Assembly (NCBI GenBank): GCA_003833135.1 | Contig: QZLH01001327.1 | Location: 8,958 to 34,288, forward strand | Direction: 5' to 3' | DNA from: Oehlia diaphana | Taxonomy: Eukaryota > Glomeromycota > Glomeromycetes > Glomerales > Glomeraceae | DNA length: 25,331 nt | In this document: positions 1-10,500 of the stretch, piece after piece | How the letters are laid out: every line of letters begins with the position of its first letter | Position numbering within the stretch: position 1 is the stretch's first letter | Made by a program: the position numbers and the translations under genes | The notes under the pieces: generated by a model | Database searches by the model: none | What the model was told of the DNA's origin: nothing | Seen by the model: the letters and a program-made list of their open reading frames with translations, nothing else

Positions 1-39
1 TTCTAGCCGAAATTACATACTTAATTTTGAAATTACGGC

Positions 40-115
40 ATTACGGATTAGTTACGGTATTATGACCTAATTACAGTATTACGACCTAATTATGGCATTA
101 CGACCTAATTACAGC
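40..115 (+). repeat. 19-bp tandem repeat, 4 copies
   Basis: Four consecutive 19-bp units start at 40, 59, 78 and 97, with a partial fifth after 115. The last two units differ at two positions (attacgacctaattatggc and attacgacctaattacagc); the first is more diverged. It contains no open reading frame and looks like a small minisatellite. Confidence 0.8.
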
Positions 116-834
116 ATTACAACTTTTGCTTTTTAATGTAGATAGGTTGCAACCTATTACATACAACACTGTGTCTTAATATTACAGTTACGGCTAACAT
201 CTTTATTCTAACCGTCTTGATGAGATGATTCCAACAAGCTATTAATTGAGTTTTATGATTACTGAATGGCAAGTTATTGTGCAAAACAGATTCTGACCAA
301 TCAGAAAAAAACTGAAAAATGGAACTGAACCAAACCGTTCAGAGCTTTAGGTATGTAAGATTGCTGGGTAAAACTAAGTAGTTTAGACAATTGTTGAAAT
401 TGAAACTAATTGAAACATTTTATTAAAAAATTAAAAATTTGCAAAACTGTGAAATTGATGAAACTGATAAAATTGTATAAGGTTTAGATATATTTTTATA
501 TAGTAATTAATAAAATTTTATTATTTATTATAATAAAATATATAATTTATATATTATACATATTAAATTATTTTAATTATAATATTAGAATAGTCAATAA
601 TATTCAGATAAATTTAGCAAAATATGTTTTTTTATCCCTTTTTCAACTTTCTTTCATAGTTTTCTTTTCTTTAGCTTCTTTAGATATGATTTTTAAAATT
701 CTTTCTTAGTTTATAAATCTTTGGCACTTTTTATTTTCTTTTACTTTTTGAATATTTAGTTTTCTTTTTTTTTATCTCTTCACAATTTATGCTAAAACAA
801 GCTTACTCTATGATCAAAAATATGGCTTCTTTAT

Positions 835-1111
835 ACTGGTAAAAAAATAATTTATCCTACACATATCTTACACATATTGGGTACTTAAAATGTAGAAAAT
901 CATATACAAATAATACACATATCATACATATATTGGGTACTAATATATATATTATACATATATCAGGTACCTGATAGGTATACAATATATATAAGTATCC
1001 GATATGTGTATGATATATGTATTATTTGTGTATGATTTTTTACATTTTGAATACCTAATATGTGTAAGACATATGTAGGATATGTATAGAATAGACCATT
1101 TTTTTACCAGT
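835..1111. mobile_element. Long inverted-repeat (MITE-like) element, about 277 bp
   Basis: The left end begins ACTGGTAAAAAAATAA and the right end is its inverted counterpart, finishing TTTTTTTACCAGT. The similarity continues inward through both arms. Both contain a CATATT(G/A)GGTA-type block, an AAAATGTA(G/A)AAAATCATA block and an AAATAATACA block, and they meet near a perfect palindrome around TATCAGGTACCTGATA (961-976). Almost the whole element would fold into one imperfect hairpin. It encodes no protein, which fits a non-autonomous foldback or MITE element. A target-site duplication is not clear: flanks are TTAT on the left and TAGT on the right, so a TA duplication can only be argued with a one-base slip. 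Confidence 0.75.
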
Positions 1112-2118
1112 TAGTGTTACTTCTTTTAAAAATCTCTTAGCCTAATATATTACCTATTTTTACAGGATTAAGAAGATTATGAATGATATAGTTTTTCTTA
1201 TCCTTTTCATACTTTAATAAAAAGCTAATCTTACTTCTACTACTTTACTTATTTTATTTTTTCTGAAATTCTTTTTCTCCATTCAAAATGCATTTTGAAT
1301 TTATCCTTATATATTGCTTCTTAATAAAAGATTTTTATACATTCTGCATATGTATCTTTTATATTATATACCATTTCTTATCAATAAGATTTTATTAATT
1401 CTAAAAGTTGTCTTTCTTCAATTGACCTATCTTTTTGAACCTCTTTTACTTATTTTAAGTTATATTCTTTATTCAATATCTTGCTTTTTTTTTTATGTTT
1501 ATATATCACATTAGTTTTTACCATTCTGATCTTTAAGGCATAATCTACAATTGATTTTATCTTTTTAAACCATTCTTCTAAAAAACTTATTCTTAAAAAA
1601 TTAGAAATTTTAAAAGAAAATTAATCTTTTCATACTTGGTTAACTTATGTTTCTTAACAATACTTTTCTTTTGCTATAGAATGATCTTAGATCTCTTAAA
1701 TGTATTAATCATAAAAAATATATTCCTACTTAATTTTTATATATTAAAAGTAATTTTACTTTTTCTTTTTCTTCTTATTTTATTTTATCTTAATTTAAAA
1801 TTAACTCTTCTATTACTTTAATTTCTGTTCAATTATTAAATATTAAAAACCCTTCTATTATTCATTCTCAATGAGCTATATCTTTTAATTTTACTATTCA
1901 TACTATACTTATTTGTCATATGTAATGATGAGAAAAATGAACTTCGTATTATATTGATTGTAAGTGCAAAATTTCAGACTTGAGAAAAACTAGAAGGTCA
2001 TCTGGAACAATATGTTTTGCAAGAAGAATTTTTCTATAAAAAAATAAAAGTTGTATATCATTAAGTCCAAATGAAATGAAAGGTTTAACAATAAAGTAAA
2101 AAAAACATAAAATTAAAG

Positions 2119-2172
2119 AAATTAGGGTAAGAATTAGGGTAAGAATTAGGGTATAGATTAGGGTATGGATTC
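2119..2172 (+). repeat. 12-bp minisatellite containing TTAGGG
   Basis: Four TTAGGG motifs recur every 12 nt (unit close to GAATTAGGGTAA, later variants AGATTAGGGTAT). The hexamer is the usual fungal telomere unit. The 12-nt spacing and interstitial position mean this is a minisatellite and not a telomere end. Confidence 0.75.
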
Positions 2173-2280
2173 CTTTATTAAATCTTACTAATATTTTCTT
2201 ACTTTTCACATTTTTATTTAGATTGATAATACAGATTATGATAAGAAGAGTTTCTGTAAAGATAATTATGAGGACCATAA

Positions 2281-2630
2281 ACTTTACTTCAACTTATGAT
2301 TAAAAATGTACAAAATGAAATGATTATTAAAATTTCAAATGTTTATAGACAAAAAACAGTAAGATTATTTCAAAAGGACTATACTATTGATAAAAAGAAT
2401 AGTGATGATCATTAAAGTAATGATGAATCTAATATTATTTGTTCTAATCCAGTAATTTTAATAAGGTGTGGACGTCTTCTAAATCAATATTTGAATAAAG
2501 GTGAAACTGCAAGTAAAAATAAGAAGCAAAAAATGACTACCGATTTGGAGTTAGAACGTATTTCAGAAAATAATAATAATGGAAATAACAGGGGTGTCAG
2601 GATTTAGGTCATGATTTATGTAATTGTAAA
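2281..2630 (+). pseudogene. Decayed 3' end of a transposase-derived gene (FAR1/MULE-like)
   Basis: Reading from 2281 gives a hydrophilic frame with an in-frame TAA at 2413-2415. After it comes SNDESNIICSNPVILIRCGR, followed by LLNQYLNKGETASKNKKQK, and a TAG at 2605. Shifting frame by one nucleotide, from 2595, gives CQDLGHDLCNCK. The pattern of acidic Ser/Asp stretch, NP-x-RRGRP-x-NRY AT-hook-like block, KKQK, then a CxxC-GH-C zinc knuckle is what I recall at the C-termini of FAR1/MULE transposase-derived proteins expanded in Glomeromycotina. Here the AT-hook is degraded (RCGRLL) and there is at least one stop and one frameshift, so the copy is dead. The family assignment rests on motif recall, not a search. 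Confidence 0.45.
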
Positions 2631-2723
2631 GTAAGATTTTTAATGAAAGAAATTAATATTATATTTAGATAGCTATCATTAGAATTTTAGTTCAATTGTA
2701 AATAAAATTTATATGATAACTGC

Positions 2724-2737
2724 CACATGATCATGTG
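2724..2737. repeat. 14-bp perfect palindrome CACATGATCATGTG
   Basis: This is a perfect inverted repeat with no spacer. Its right half forms one copy of the ATCATGTGAT motif that recurs elsewhere in the window. It could be a dimeric protein-binding site or chance. No gene starts nearby. Confidence 0.5.
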
Positions 2738-3480
2738 ATTTATTTCTACTAGTGAAATCACCTGTGATGACAATTAGAAATTTTCTTTTATTAAATATTT
2801 TAGAAATTTAAAATTTTTTGATATTTAAAATCCTATTTATTATACCTTTATTTGTTTTCTTAATTGCATAATTCTGGTCAAAAAGTTGTTTAAATAGTTT
2901 TAACTTTTTTTTAGATATTTTAGCTAACTAAATAAAATTATATACTTTTCAAATTAAACTTTTCAAATTAAACTGATAATAATTTTATTTTTCTAACTTG
3001 AATATTTATATACTGAAATACAATATGAATTGATTTTTTAAAAGATGTTTGGTAAATTTGCATTTATATGGTTTTTATATATTTAAACAAATATAGCTAG
3101 TAGGTAATATAAAAAAAAAAATTTATACTGCAAAGTTATCCCAAATGGAACCATGAGAATTTAGCATATAGTAACCATAGTAAATATAAAAATAATAAAA
3201 ATGATATTTGAAAGAGATTCTCTATCAATTTTTTTTGTATTGAAATTTATAATTGGATAAACAAAATTTGAATTTGATTTGTTAATCACATGTATTATTT
3301 AAACTAGCAAAATTTTTTACAATTTATTCTTTAGATTCTGAATTTTAAAATGCAAAAAAGAGTATTGAAAAATCTCTAGAACCAAACACCAGATGAAAAA
3401 GATTTCCAAGGTCCCTGATATATACACTACATTACACCTTTTTTTGACGGCAATAAAGTAAATTTGAATCATGTATAAGA

Positions 3481-3582
3481 AAAGAAAATTAAATCGCCGT
3501 TATTATGATTTCTTCATATAAATCATTAATTAAACTATGGAACCATTGAAAGAAAATTGAAATCGCCTTGTTATGATTTTCA
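3481..3582. repeat. Imperfect direct repeat downstream of importin alpha
   Basis: Two near-copies of about 32 bp (AAAGAAAATTAAATCGCC at 3482 and AAAGAAAATTGAAATCGCC at 3549, each followed by a TTATGATTT block) lie about 69 bp apart. They sit within the probable 3' UTR or terminator region of the minus-strand importin alpha gene, which stops at 3629. Confidence 0.6.
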
Positions 3583-3628
3583 TTTATTTGTCATCGTCGT
3601 ATAAATGAAAGTCAAACTATTCACTGCT

Positions 3629-5782
3629 TTACATTGGGTTGCTACCATCGCCAAAGTGGAAACCTCCTTGAGGCATATTTACATCTGTTTGGAAAGCAAA
3701 TTGACCCGTAGTCGCGTCCATTTCAGGAGCCAAATTAGGATCCTCTTCTTCGTCTTCCGCAAAGTATTTGTCGATTATATGATAAGCTTTCTTGTAAATT
3801 TCAAGATTTTCGTGATTCTGCAAGTTGTGAATTTTCTCCATGCCACCTGCCTCTTCAACAAACAAGGCGAATTGATTTATGCCATCAGCTTTATCAATTT
3901 CACCAACTTTTAGAATATTCTCAAGACCATCAAGCGCAACTTGAATGATTTTATTATCCATACAAACCAATAAATCACAAAGTGGTTTGATACATCCTTG
4001 ACTGACAAGATATTTGATTTGTTCAGGTTTATTCAAACCACCAGATGTTGCATTGGAAATAGCCCAACATGCTTCTTTACGAGTCTTAAAATCAGCGTGC
4101 TGCAAGATATTGATAAGAGGTGGTATAATATTCGCATCAATAACAGCCTGTATCTGAGCACAATTTCCAGCAGTAATATTAGAAATTGTCCAACAAGCTT
4201 CCTTACGAAGTCCATCCTTTGGGCTAGATAGTAGACTCAATAAAGCAGGTAAAGCACCACAATTGATAATAACTTGAGTTTGAACATCATCACCGGTAAC
4301 AATATTTCCAACTGAACGTAACGCAGGAGTTTGAACAGACGTTGATGAGTGCCTAAATAAAGAAATAAATATATATATATTAATATAAAACAAGTGAAAT
4401 TACTTTAATAAAATAAATCTTACATTAAAAGCTCAACAAGTCGACGACAAACACCAGATTCAATAACTGCTTGTATTTTTTCATTATTCCCATCTGATAA
4501 ATATGAAATTGCCCAGCAAGCATCAATAAGGACCTCATCATCAATAGAATAGATGAGTTTAGCGAGGACTGGAAGAGCGGGAGCGATCTAAAATCATGAT
4601 GTTATATATTATTAATACAATTAAAAGAAAAGGTGCCATTTTAAGTTATATCCTACCAAGTTCCAGTCTGGTTGAGGGCTCTTGCCACGACAGAAGTTAG
4701 ATAAGGTCCAAGTTGCATTTCTCAACATTGAAAGTTTATTATGTTCATTCAAAATAGCCAATAAAGGTCTAAGAGCTCCTTCACGCAAGACATAATCACG
4801 ACATGGGGGGCTGTCACCAGCGATATTACCTAAAGCCCAAACAGCCTAATGTTCAAATAGTAATATATGATGTAAAATTAATAAAATTAAATAATAAAGA
4901 GTGAAGATGGTAAATACCTGTTCTTTAACATCAGCGACTGGACTGCTCAATAATTCAACAAAGATAGGAACAGCTCCAGCATCAATCACGACTTGAGTTT
5001 GTTGTGAAGATCCTGATGCAATATTAGTTAGAGCCCAAGCTGCTTCAAACTATCAATCGATCAAATTACGTTAATAAATATTTAAAGCTAACAGAGCCTA
5101 TATTAATTACTTACTTGAACCAAAGAGTGAGGAGATCTCAAGAATTCCACAAAACGGGAAACAACCCCACATTCAATAACTTGTTCAATTGGGGGATTCC
5201 TTTCCTTAGAAAGCAACTTTCTAAACTTGGTAGTTGCTTGCAGCTGTTCTTCTACGTTATCGGAGAAAACCCCATGTATCATACCAGGTAATTGTTCTTG
5301 GAGCTAAGCGAAATAAAAAGGATAAAGTATTAAATCGTCATAGAAATATTACCATATATAAGTATAAAAGTAGTCAAAAATATATAAAGTTCTCTATTAT
5401 GTAAAGGTAATTTATAAACTTAAACGGAAATGTATAGGAATCCAACTATTGTGATCTATGAAAAAAAATATCTAATAGCTTGGTCGCGTATATCTCGATG
5501 CAACTCAATCGTAGTACAGAGAATGCTGCAAATGTTATACTGTTCATAAGGCGACAATTAAATATTATAACTTACCTGAGCGTTGATGGTGGCAACAGCA
5601 GCTTCATCATCCGAGTCAGGGGAAGCAGGTACATTAAGATTACGGCGTTTCGCCAAGGATTCTTCACGATTCTTTCGACGAATTTCTACTTGTAATTCCT
5701 CACGACGTCTGCGTAATTCGTCAGCCTTAAAAACAGCTTTTGTTTTAAAAGCATTTTTCCTATGTTCAGGTATTTTATCCAT
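3629..5782 (-). CDS. SRP1: Importin subunit alpha (karyopherin alpha)
   Basis: This is the nuclear import adaptor that binds classical nuclear localisation signals and hands cargo to importin beta. Six exons join in frame: 5782-5576, 5303-5115, 5049-4918, 4845-4657, 4587-4424 and 4352-3629. The product is 534 aa, the normal family length. Exon 1 carries the basic importin-beta-binding domain ([18 protein letters not shown], then LAKRR). The rest is an Armadillo array with the conserved W-x3-N helices: [42 protein letters not shown] and [11 protein letters not shown]. The fifth repeat has [10 protein letters not shown], the family's usual N-to-Y variant. The acidic tail region EDEEEDPN and the Gly/Phe-rich end are also typical. 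Introns are 65-72 nt except the first (272 nt). The start is the only ATG before the IBB domain. It is divergent from the DJ-1 gene. Confidence 0.95.
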
Positions 5783-6222
5783 GTTATTCGTTTGTTTTGT
5801 GGTATATGCTAGACGCGATCACTCGAACCACTATTAACCCCTCCTCAAGGACAAGAAAGGGAAATGGTACTTCAAACTTGCTAAAATAAAAAAAATCTTT
5901 TTGACGGAAAGAGAGCAAAATTGACTACAAATCATGTGATTGCTACGGCTAATCAATAAATGTATAATATCCGAATAATCCGATTATGAAACTTTCCTTT
6001 ATTATATACTATGAAAGTGTCAGAAGTGCCAATTAAAATTTGTATTCATGTTCATGTGGGTCGTTGCCGAATTAATAAACAATATAGAAAATCACTTAGA
6101 TCTCGGATACGGTCGAGCATCGATGCCCATTCCGGATAGTATGATCATTCCAGATAAAAAGATAAAGCGTAATTTTTCTTTTTTTATTCGTCTTTTTTTT
6201 TCTATTTCTTTTTGAAAGAGAA
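5783..6222. promoter_or_regulatory. Divergent intergenic region, importin alpha / DJ-1
   Basis: These 440 bp lie between two start codons pointing away from each other, so the region must hold the promoter and 5' UTR of both genes. ATCATGTGAT (5931-5940) lies about 150 nt from the importin alpha start. A pyrimidine-rich tract (about 6177-6212) precedes the DJ-1 ATG. No RNA gene or further ORF is evident. Confidence 0.6.
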
Positions 6223-7172
6223 ATGTCTGATCAGAACAGTAAGAAGGCTCTTGTGATAGTAACAGACGGCTCAGAGGAAATAGAAACAGTAGTATCCGGT
6301 GTGTATTTTATGACTCAAACAAGAGATCGCGCAATATAAATTTTCATTGATTTTTTATTTAGTTAGCGTGCTACGACGTGCGCAAATCGATGTGACGGTT
6401 GCTGGAATTACGCTACAAAATGAAAATTACGCGAAGTGTAATCGTGGTGTTAAGATTGTGCCGGATCAATCTCTATCAAATATTTCCAATTTTGTTTGTA
6501 ATCTTTATTAATCTGTTCTACCAAGTGTTTAGAATTTGTAATAAAGGATTTGAATTATATTATTTCAAAAAAAGGACATCTATGATGTTATTGTTATTCC
6601 GGGAGGTTTAAACGCTGCAAAAGCTATTTCATCCAACCCTGAGGTTCAAAAATTGTTAGCTTCGATGCATCAAGCTGGCAAACTTGTCGCTGCAATTTGT
6701 GCTGGTATTTAAATAAATCTTTTTGCTTAATCAAATTCATGCTTTATTTTCTGTCGTTTTTATTTTATTTAAATTTATTTATGACAGGAACACTCGCGAT
6801 TAAGAGCGCAAACATCAATAAAGGAGGAAAAATCACGTCTCATCCAATCGTTAAGGCTGATTTAGAAAACGGTTAATAGTTTTCTGTTTAATAAATATTC
6901 AAAAAATATTAAACTAAGTTACAAATTTTGTTTAGAATATAGTTACCAAGAAGATCGTGTTGTGGTTGACAATAAAGTCATCACCAGGTAATTATAAATT
7001 ATAACTCATATATCTTAATTACATAACAGATAATAATTTATTTATTTATTATAACACTAGCCGGGGACCAGGTACTGCGTTACTTTTTGCATTAACAATT
7101 GTCGAACTGCTTCTTGGTGAAGAAAAACGCAATGAAGTCTCTAATCACATGATCGTTGCATCTATTTTGTAA
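6223..7172 (+). CDS. DJ-1/PfpI family protein (PARK7-like)
   Basis: This is a small cytosolic protein of the DJ-1 clade, linked in the family to oxidative-stress sensing and glyoxalase/deglycase-type activity. Six exons join in frame: 6223-6298, 6363-6493, 6575-6704, 6788-6871, 6936-6987 and 7061-7172, giving 194 aa (human DJ-1 is 189). Diagnostic residues are intact: the acidic partner in GSEEIE (Glu21, equal to human Glu18), the nucleophile-elbow cysteine in AAICAG (Cys111, equal to Cys106) and the histidine in TSHP (His131, equal to His126). Other family blocks are VIPGGLNAAKAIS and SRGPGTALLFALTIVELL. Intron 2 has a GTTTGT donor and an acceptor after seven A residues, both unusual. They are the only junctions that keep the frame past an in-frame TGA. 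The exact enzymatic activity cannot be read from sequence. Confidence 0.92.
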
Positions 7173-7575
7173 AAATTCCATATTTTGCTATTTGTAACAT
7201 ATTTAATCTTTCGATTCCTGAAAAAAAAAAATTTAAATGTATTTCTTTTTCTTTATCGTATATGTAATAAAATATTATAAATTATAATTGTCAAACCCTA
7301 AACTACTACTATTGTTAATGTAATTTCATTACCTCATGTAGATCAATTAGAATGATAATTTTGGTAATACATATTATAGCATATTATAAAAAAAATAACT
7401 CGATATTTTTGCGAAATTATTACGAAGTATACAGCTCGACTTCGACAAATAGCTTTCACTGCTCTATATCGGCACAATTTGTTTTGTTCCGTTTTTACTT
7501 CTAGAGCAGTAGCTGTTCAGAATAAAAAATTCTTTATCAGCTGCGGCAAAGTTAGCCTCGGTTTACACTAACAAA
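7173..7575. other. Intergenic region between DJ-1 and the STE20-like kinase
   Basis: These 403 bp contain the DJ-1 3' UTR and the kinase promoter/5' UTR, both reading rightwards. An A-run lies near 7221-7231. The 150 nt before the kinase ATG are less AT-rich than the surroundings and probably belong to the kinase 5' UTR. No other feature is seen. Confidence 0.5.
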
Positions 7576-10500
7576 ATGGACAGGGCTGTACCAAAGAGGA
7601 GCATGAGCATGCCTTCTGGATCTCCTCCAGCGGCTAACTTGCTCGACGATCATATCTTCTCCAGCAATGTTGAAGATTATGACATTAGTGCTAACAGTCC
7701 TATAGGTTGATATTATTATTATTTTTTTCTCTTAATGACACAACTTTTCAAACTGGCACATTTCCCTAGTATCTAGCTTATAGTCTCGATGAGACGTGAT
7801 ATTAGTTAGCATACGTTATTAGTATACTGTATTGTTTTCTCCATGTAAAGTTATAAAGGCTTTTTCCAAATATTAAACTTCTTAATTTGTTCATTTTTCA
7901 AATAGGTTATGGTGCATCTGCTATTGTTTATGGTGCTGTATATAAGCCTTTGAATAAAAAGGTTGCCGTCAAAATGATAGATTTGGATTTTTTTGAACGA
8001 AATCAAATTGATGAAGTCAGGGTAATTGTCAGTTAGTTTTTCTATTGCATTTGAACGAGTCAGCATCATTTCATATTTGTACTTCGTATTATACTAGAGA
8101 GAAACACAATTAATGTCTCTATCGAAACACGCGAATGTGTTGCGTGTTTATGGCTCGTTTGTAAATGAATCAAAACTTTTTATTGTTACTCCTTATATGT
8201 CTGCTGGTAGGTCTGGTTTATAATATTTTTATTAGTAAAGATTAGATTAGATATCGTAAAGCATTGTATGAACATGTTGAAAGATGTCTACCAATATTAC
8301 CAGGTTCGTGCTCAGACATCATGAAGACCGCACATCCTGATGGCTTTGAAGAAAATATCATAGCAACTATTTTAAAGCAAGCTCTTCAAGGATTGGATTA
8401 CTTGCATAAAAATGGGCATATTCACAGGTAAGTTATTTATTTTCGTGGTATAAGAGTAAATTTCACCAGAAGTGTATAATATATTATCCATAAAATATGA
8501 TAATAGAGATGTAAAGGCCGGAAATCTTCTTGTGGATAAAGATGGATCAGTCTTGCTTGCTGATTTTGGTGTATCGTCTTCTCTTACAGAAAATGGTGAT
8601 AGGAACGGCATTCGAAGAACTTTTGTTGGCACAGTAAATGAAAAATTTTTTTTATTTTCAAAGTAGTTTAAGTAGTTTATTTATTTATATTAACAAACGC
8701 ATTTTTTTCTTTTTGTTTTTTATGCTTTGTTAGCCATGTTGGATGGCGCCAGAAGTCATGGAACATGCAGGTTATGATTATAAGGCCGACATTTGGTCAT
8801 TTGGGATTACGTCCCTTGAGTTAGCAACTGGAAATGCACCTTTTGCTAAGTACCCACCTCTTAAGGTATGTAATCACATAATATACAAGATTCATATTAT
8901 TTTTATGAATATTTTTTAATTACTAACTTCATTACCTTTTTTTTTAGGTAATCATGGTTACACTTTCTAAAGAACCTCCTACTCTTGACAGGGAGTCAAC
9001 AAAACATAAGTATACAAAGACATTTAAGGATATGATCGATATGTGTTTACATAAAGATCCAACTAAACGGTGCTCATATTTAACAAGAAATGTATTGTTT
9101 TCTTTTTATTAATATTTACCACTTACCTTATTCATTTATTTTCTAGGCCATCTGCTGAAAAATTGTTAAGTCATCCATTTTATAGAGTTGCTAAAAGAAA
9201 AGATTATCTTGTGAGCAAAATATTGCAGCATTTACCACCGTTGGAAGAAAGACCTCACAAAAGTATGCGCTTTCTTGCTCAATTAAAAATTTTTATTTAA
9301 AACAATTTATTTATATATTAATTCATATTTTTAGGGGTTCAACAAAAACCCATTACATATACTAAGGGAGTTACATGGGACTTTGCGGTTGATAGTGAAC
9401 ACCGTGATAATGATGATCAGGAAAATTCTATTTTACAAGCAAATGAAGGGAAACCGGAGGGGAAGCGAGTTGAATTTTCCGATACTAACGATAATACCGA
9501 AATTAAATCAGATTCAAGTGCTGTTACTAATGTACCGCAAAAAAAGTCGCGGTTTTTGGTTGGAGATGCTGCTACAGAATCAAAAGTACCTTTGTCTCTA
9601 TCTGTACCTATAATTTCTTCTACTGTATCTGTTACTCCTCAAAGTCCATTATCCAGATCTCAGCCTAATCCACTATCACCAGGAGAAAAAGATGAACAGA
9701 ATGCTCAGCGTCTACAGCCTCAGCAATCGCAAGAAATTAGAAAGGGAAGGTTCAGTGTTATTGAGAGTAATGGATCTAAAGAAAAGACCTCATCATCTGG
9801 ATCGCAACATGAATCTGATAATAATCAACGTCCTCCTATATCAAAAGAGCGGTCCAACGAGAAATTAACAGGTGACCCATAATAAATATGGTACTTATGA
9901 CGTACTGATTTAGTTATTTCATCTTTTAAAAAATTTATTTTATAAATTTTAACACCTTTCATAATAATATAAAACAATTAATATATATATATAGAAAATT
10001 GTAAGAAGAGTAGATTTGAAGTTCAACATTCTCCTGATATGTCTATTATATCTTCATCAGTTTTTCAAAATATTTCTCGAGAGAATACTGTTCATTCACC
10101 TATTTCACTTTCTCGTGAATCAACATTGTCAAAAGGTGATACATCATTTTCTAGGGAAGGTACTATCAATAGAAGTAATGGAGGTTCTTTAGATGCGCAA
10201 ACTACAGAAAAACCAATGGGTACTAAAAAAGGAAGATTTCTGGTGTCTATTGATGTACCACCAAAGATGGATGGATCAATATCTCCATCAGGTATAGAAA
10301 ATGTTGGAAAAAAATAATATATATTTAACTTATTTTATGGTTGTTTATTAAACAGCTATTGTAAAGAAGCAATTAGGGTTTTTACAATTTTAAAATTATT
10401 TAACTTTATATACAAAAAATCAAAAATGAAATAAAATTTTCAAACTTTTCCCTCTGCTTTCTCACTTTTTCTTTCTTTCTTTTTTTTTGTTATTTGTATA

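Larger units (their letters stand above)
1..3628. other. Gene-poor AT-rich region with repeats
   Basis: No intact gene is supported in this stretch. Short open frames such as those near 1314-1821 and 1949-2278 encode only Leu/Ile/Phe/Tyr-rich peptides, as expected from AT-rich DNA. Much of 1120-1900 is T-rich on the plus strand. The recognisable content is listed separately: a 19-bp tandem repeat, a hairpin MITE, a TTAGGG-bearing minisatellite, a decayed transposase-like 3' end and small repeats downstream of the importin alpha stop. The region looks like an old transposon-filled intergenic segment. Confidence 0.7.

Noticed and set aside
1120..1900. Possible degraded coding sequence on the minus strand
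   Set aside because: The strand is A-rich and translates to Lys/Ile/Asn-rich fragments broken by many stops. No motif could be identified.
1949..2278. A 109-codon minus-strand frame with a Leu/Ile-rich, membrane-like product
   Set aside because: Its hydrophobic core is the translation of the TTAGGG minisatellite and AT-rich flanks. There is no family match and it overlaps a tandem repeat.
3605..4231. Plus-strand and alternative-frame ORFs over importin alpha
   Set aside because: They are antisense or shifted-frame shadows of the last importin alpha exon, whose Armadillo repeats are unmistakable.
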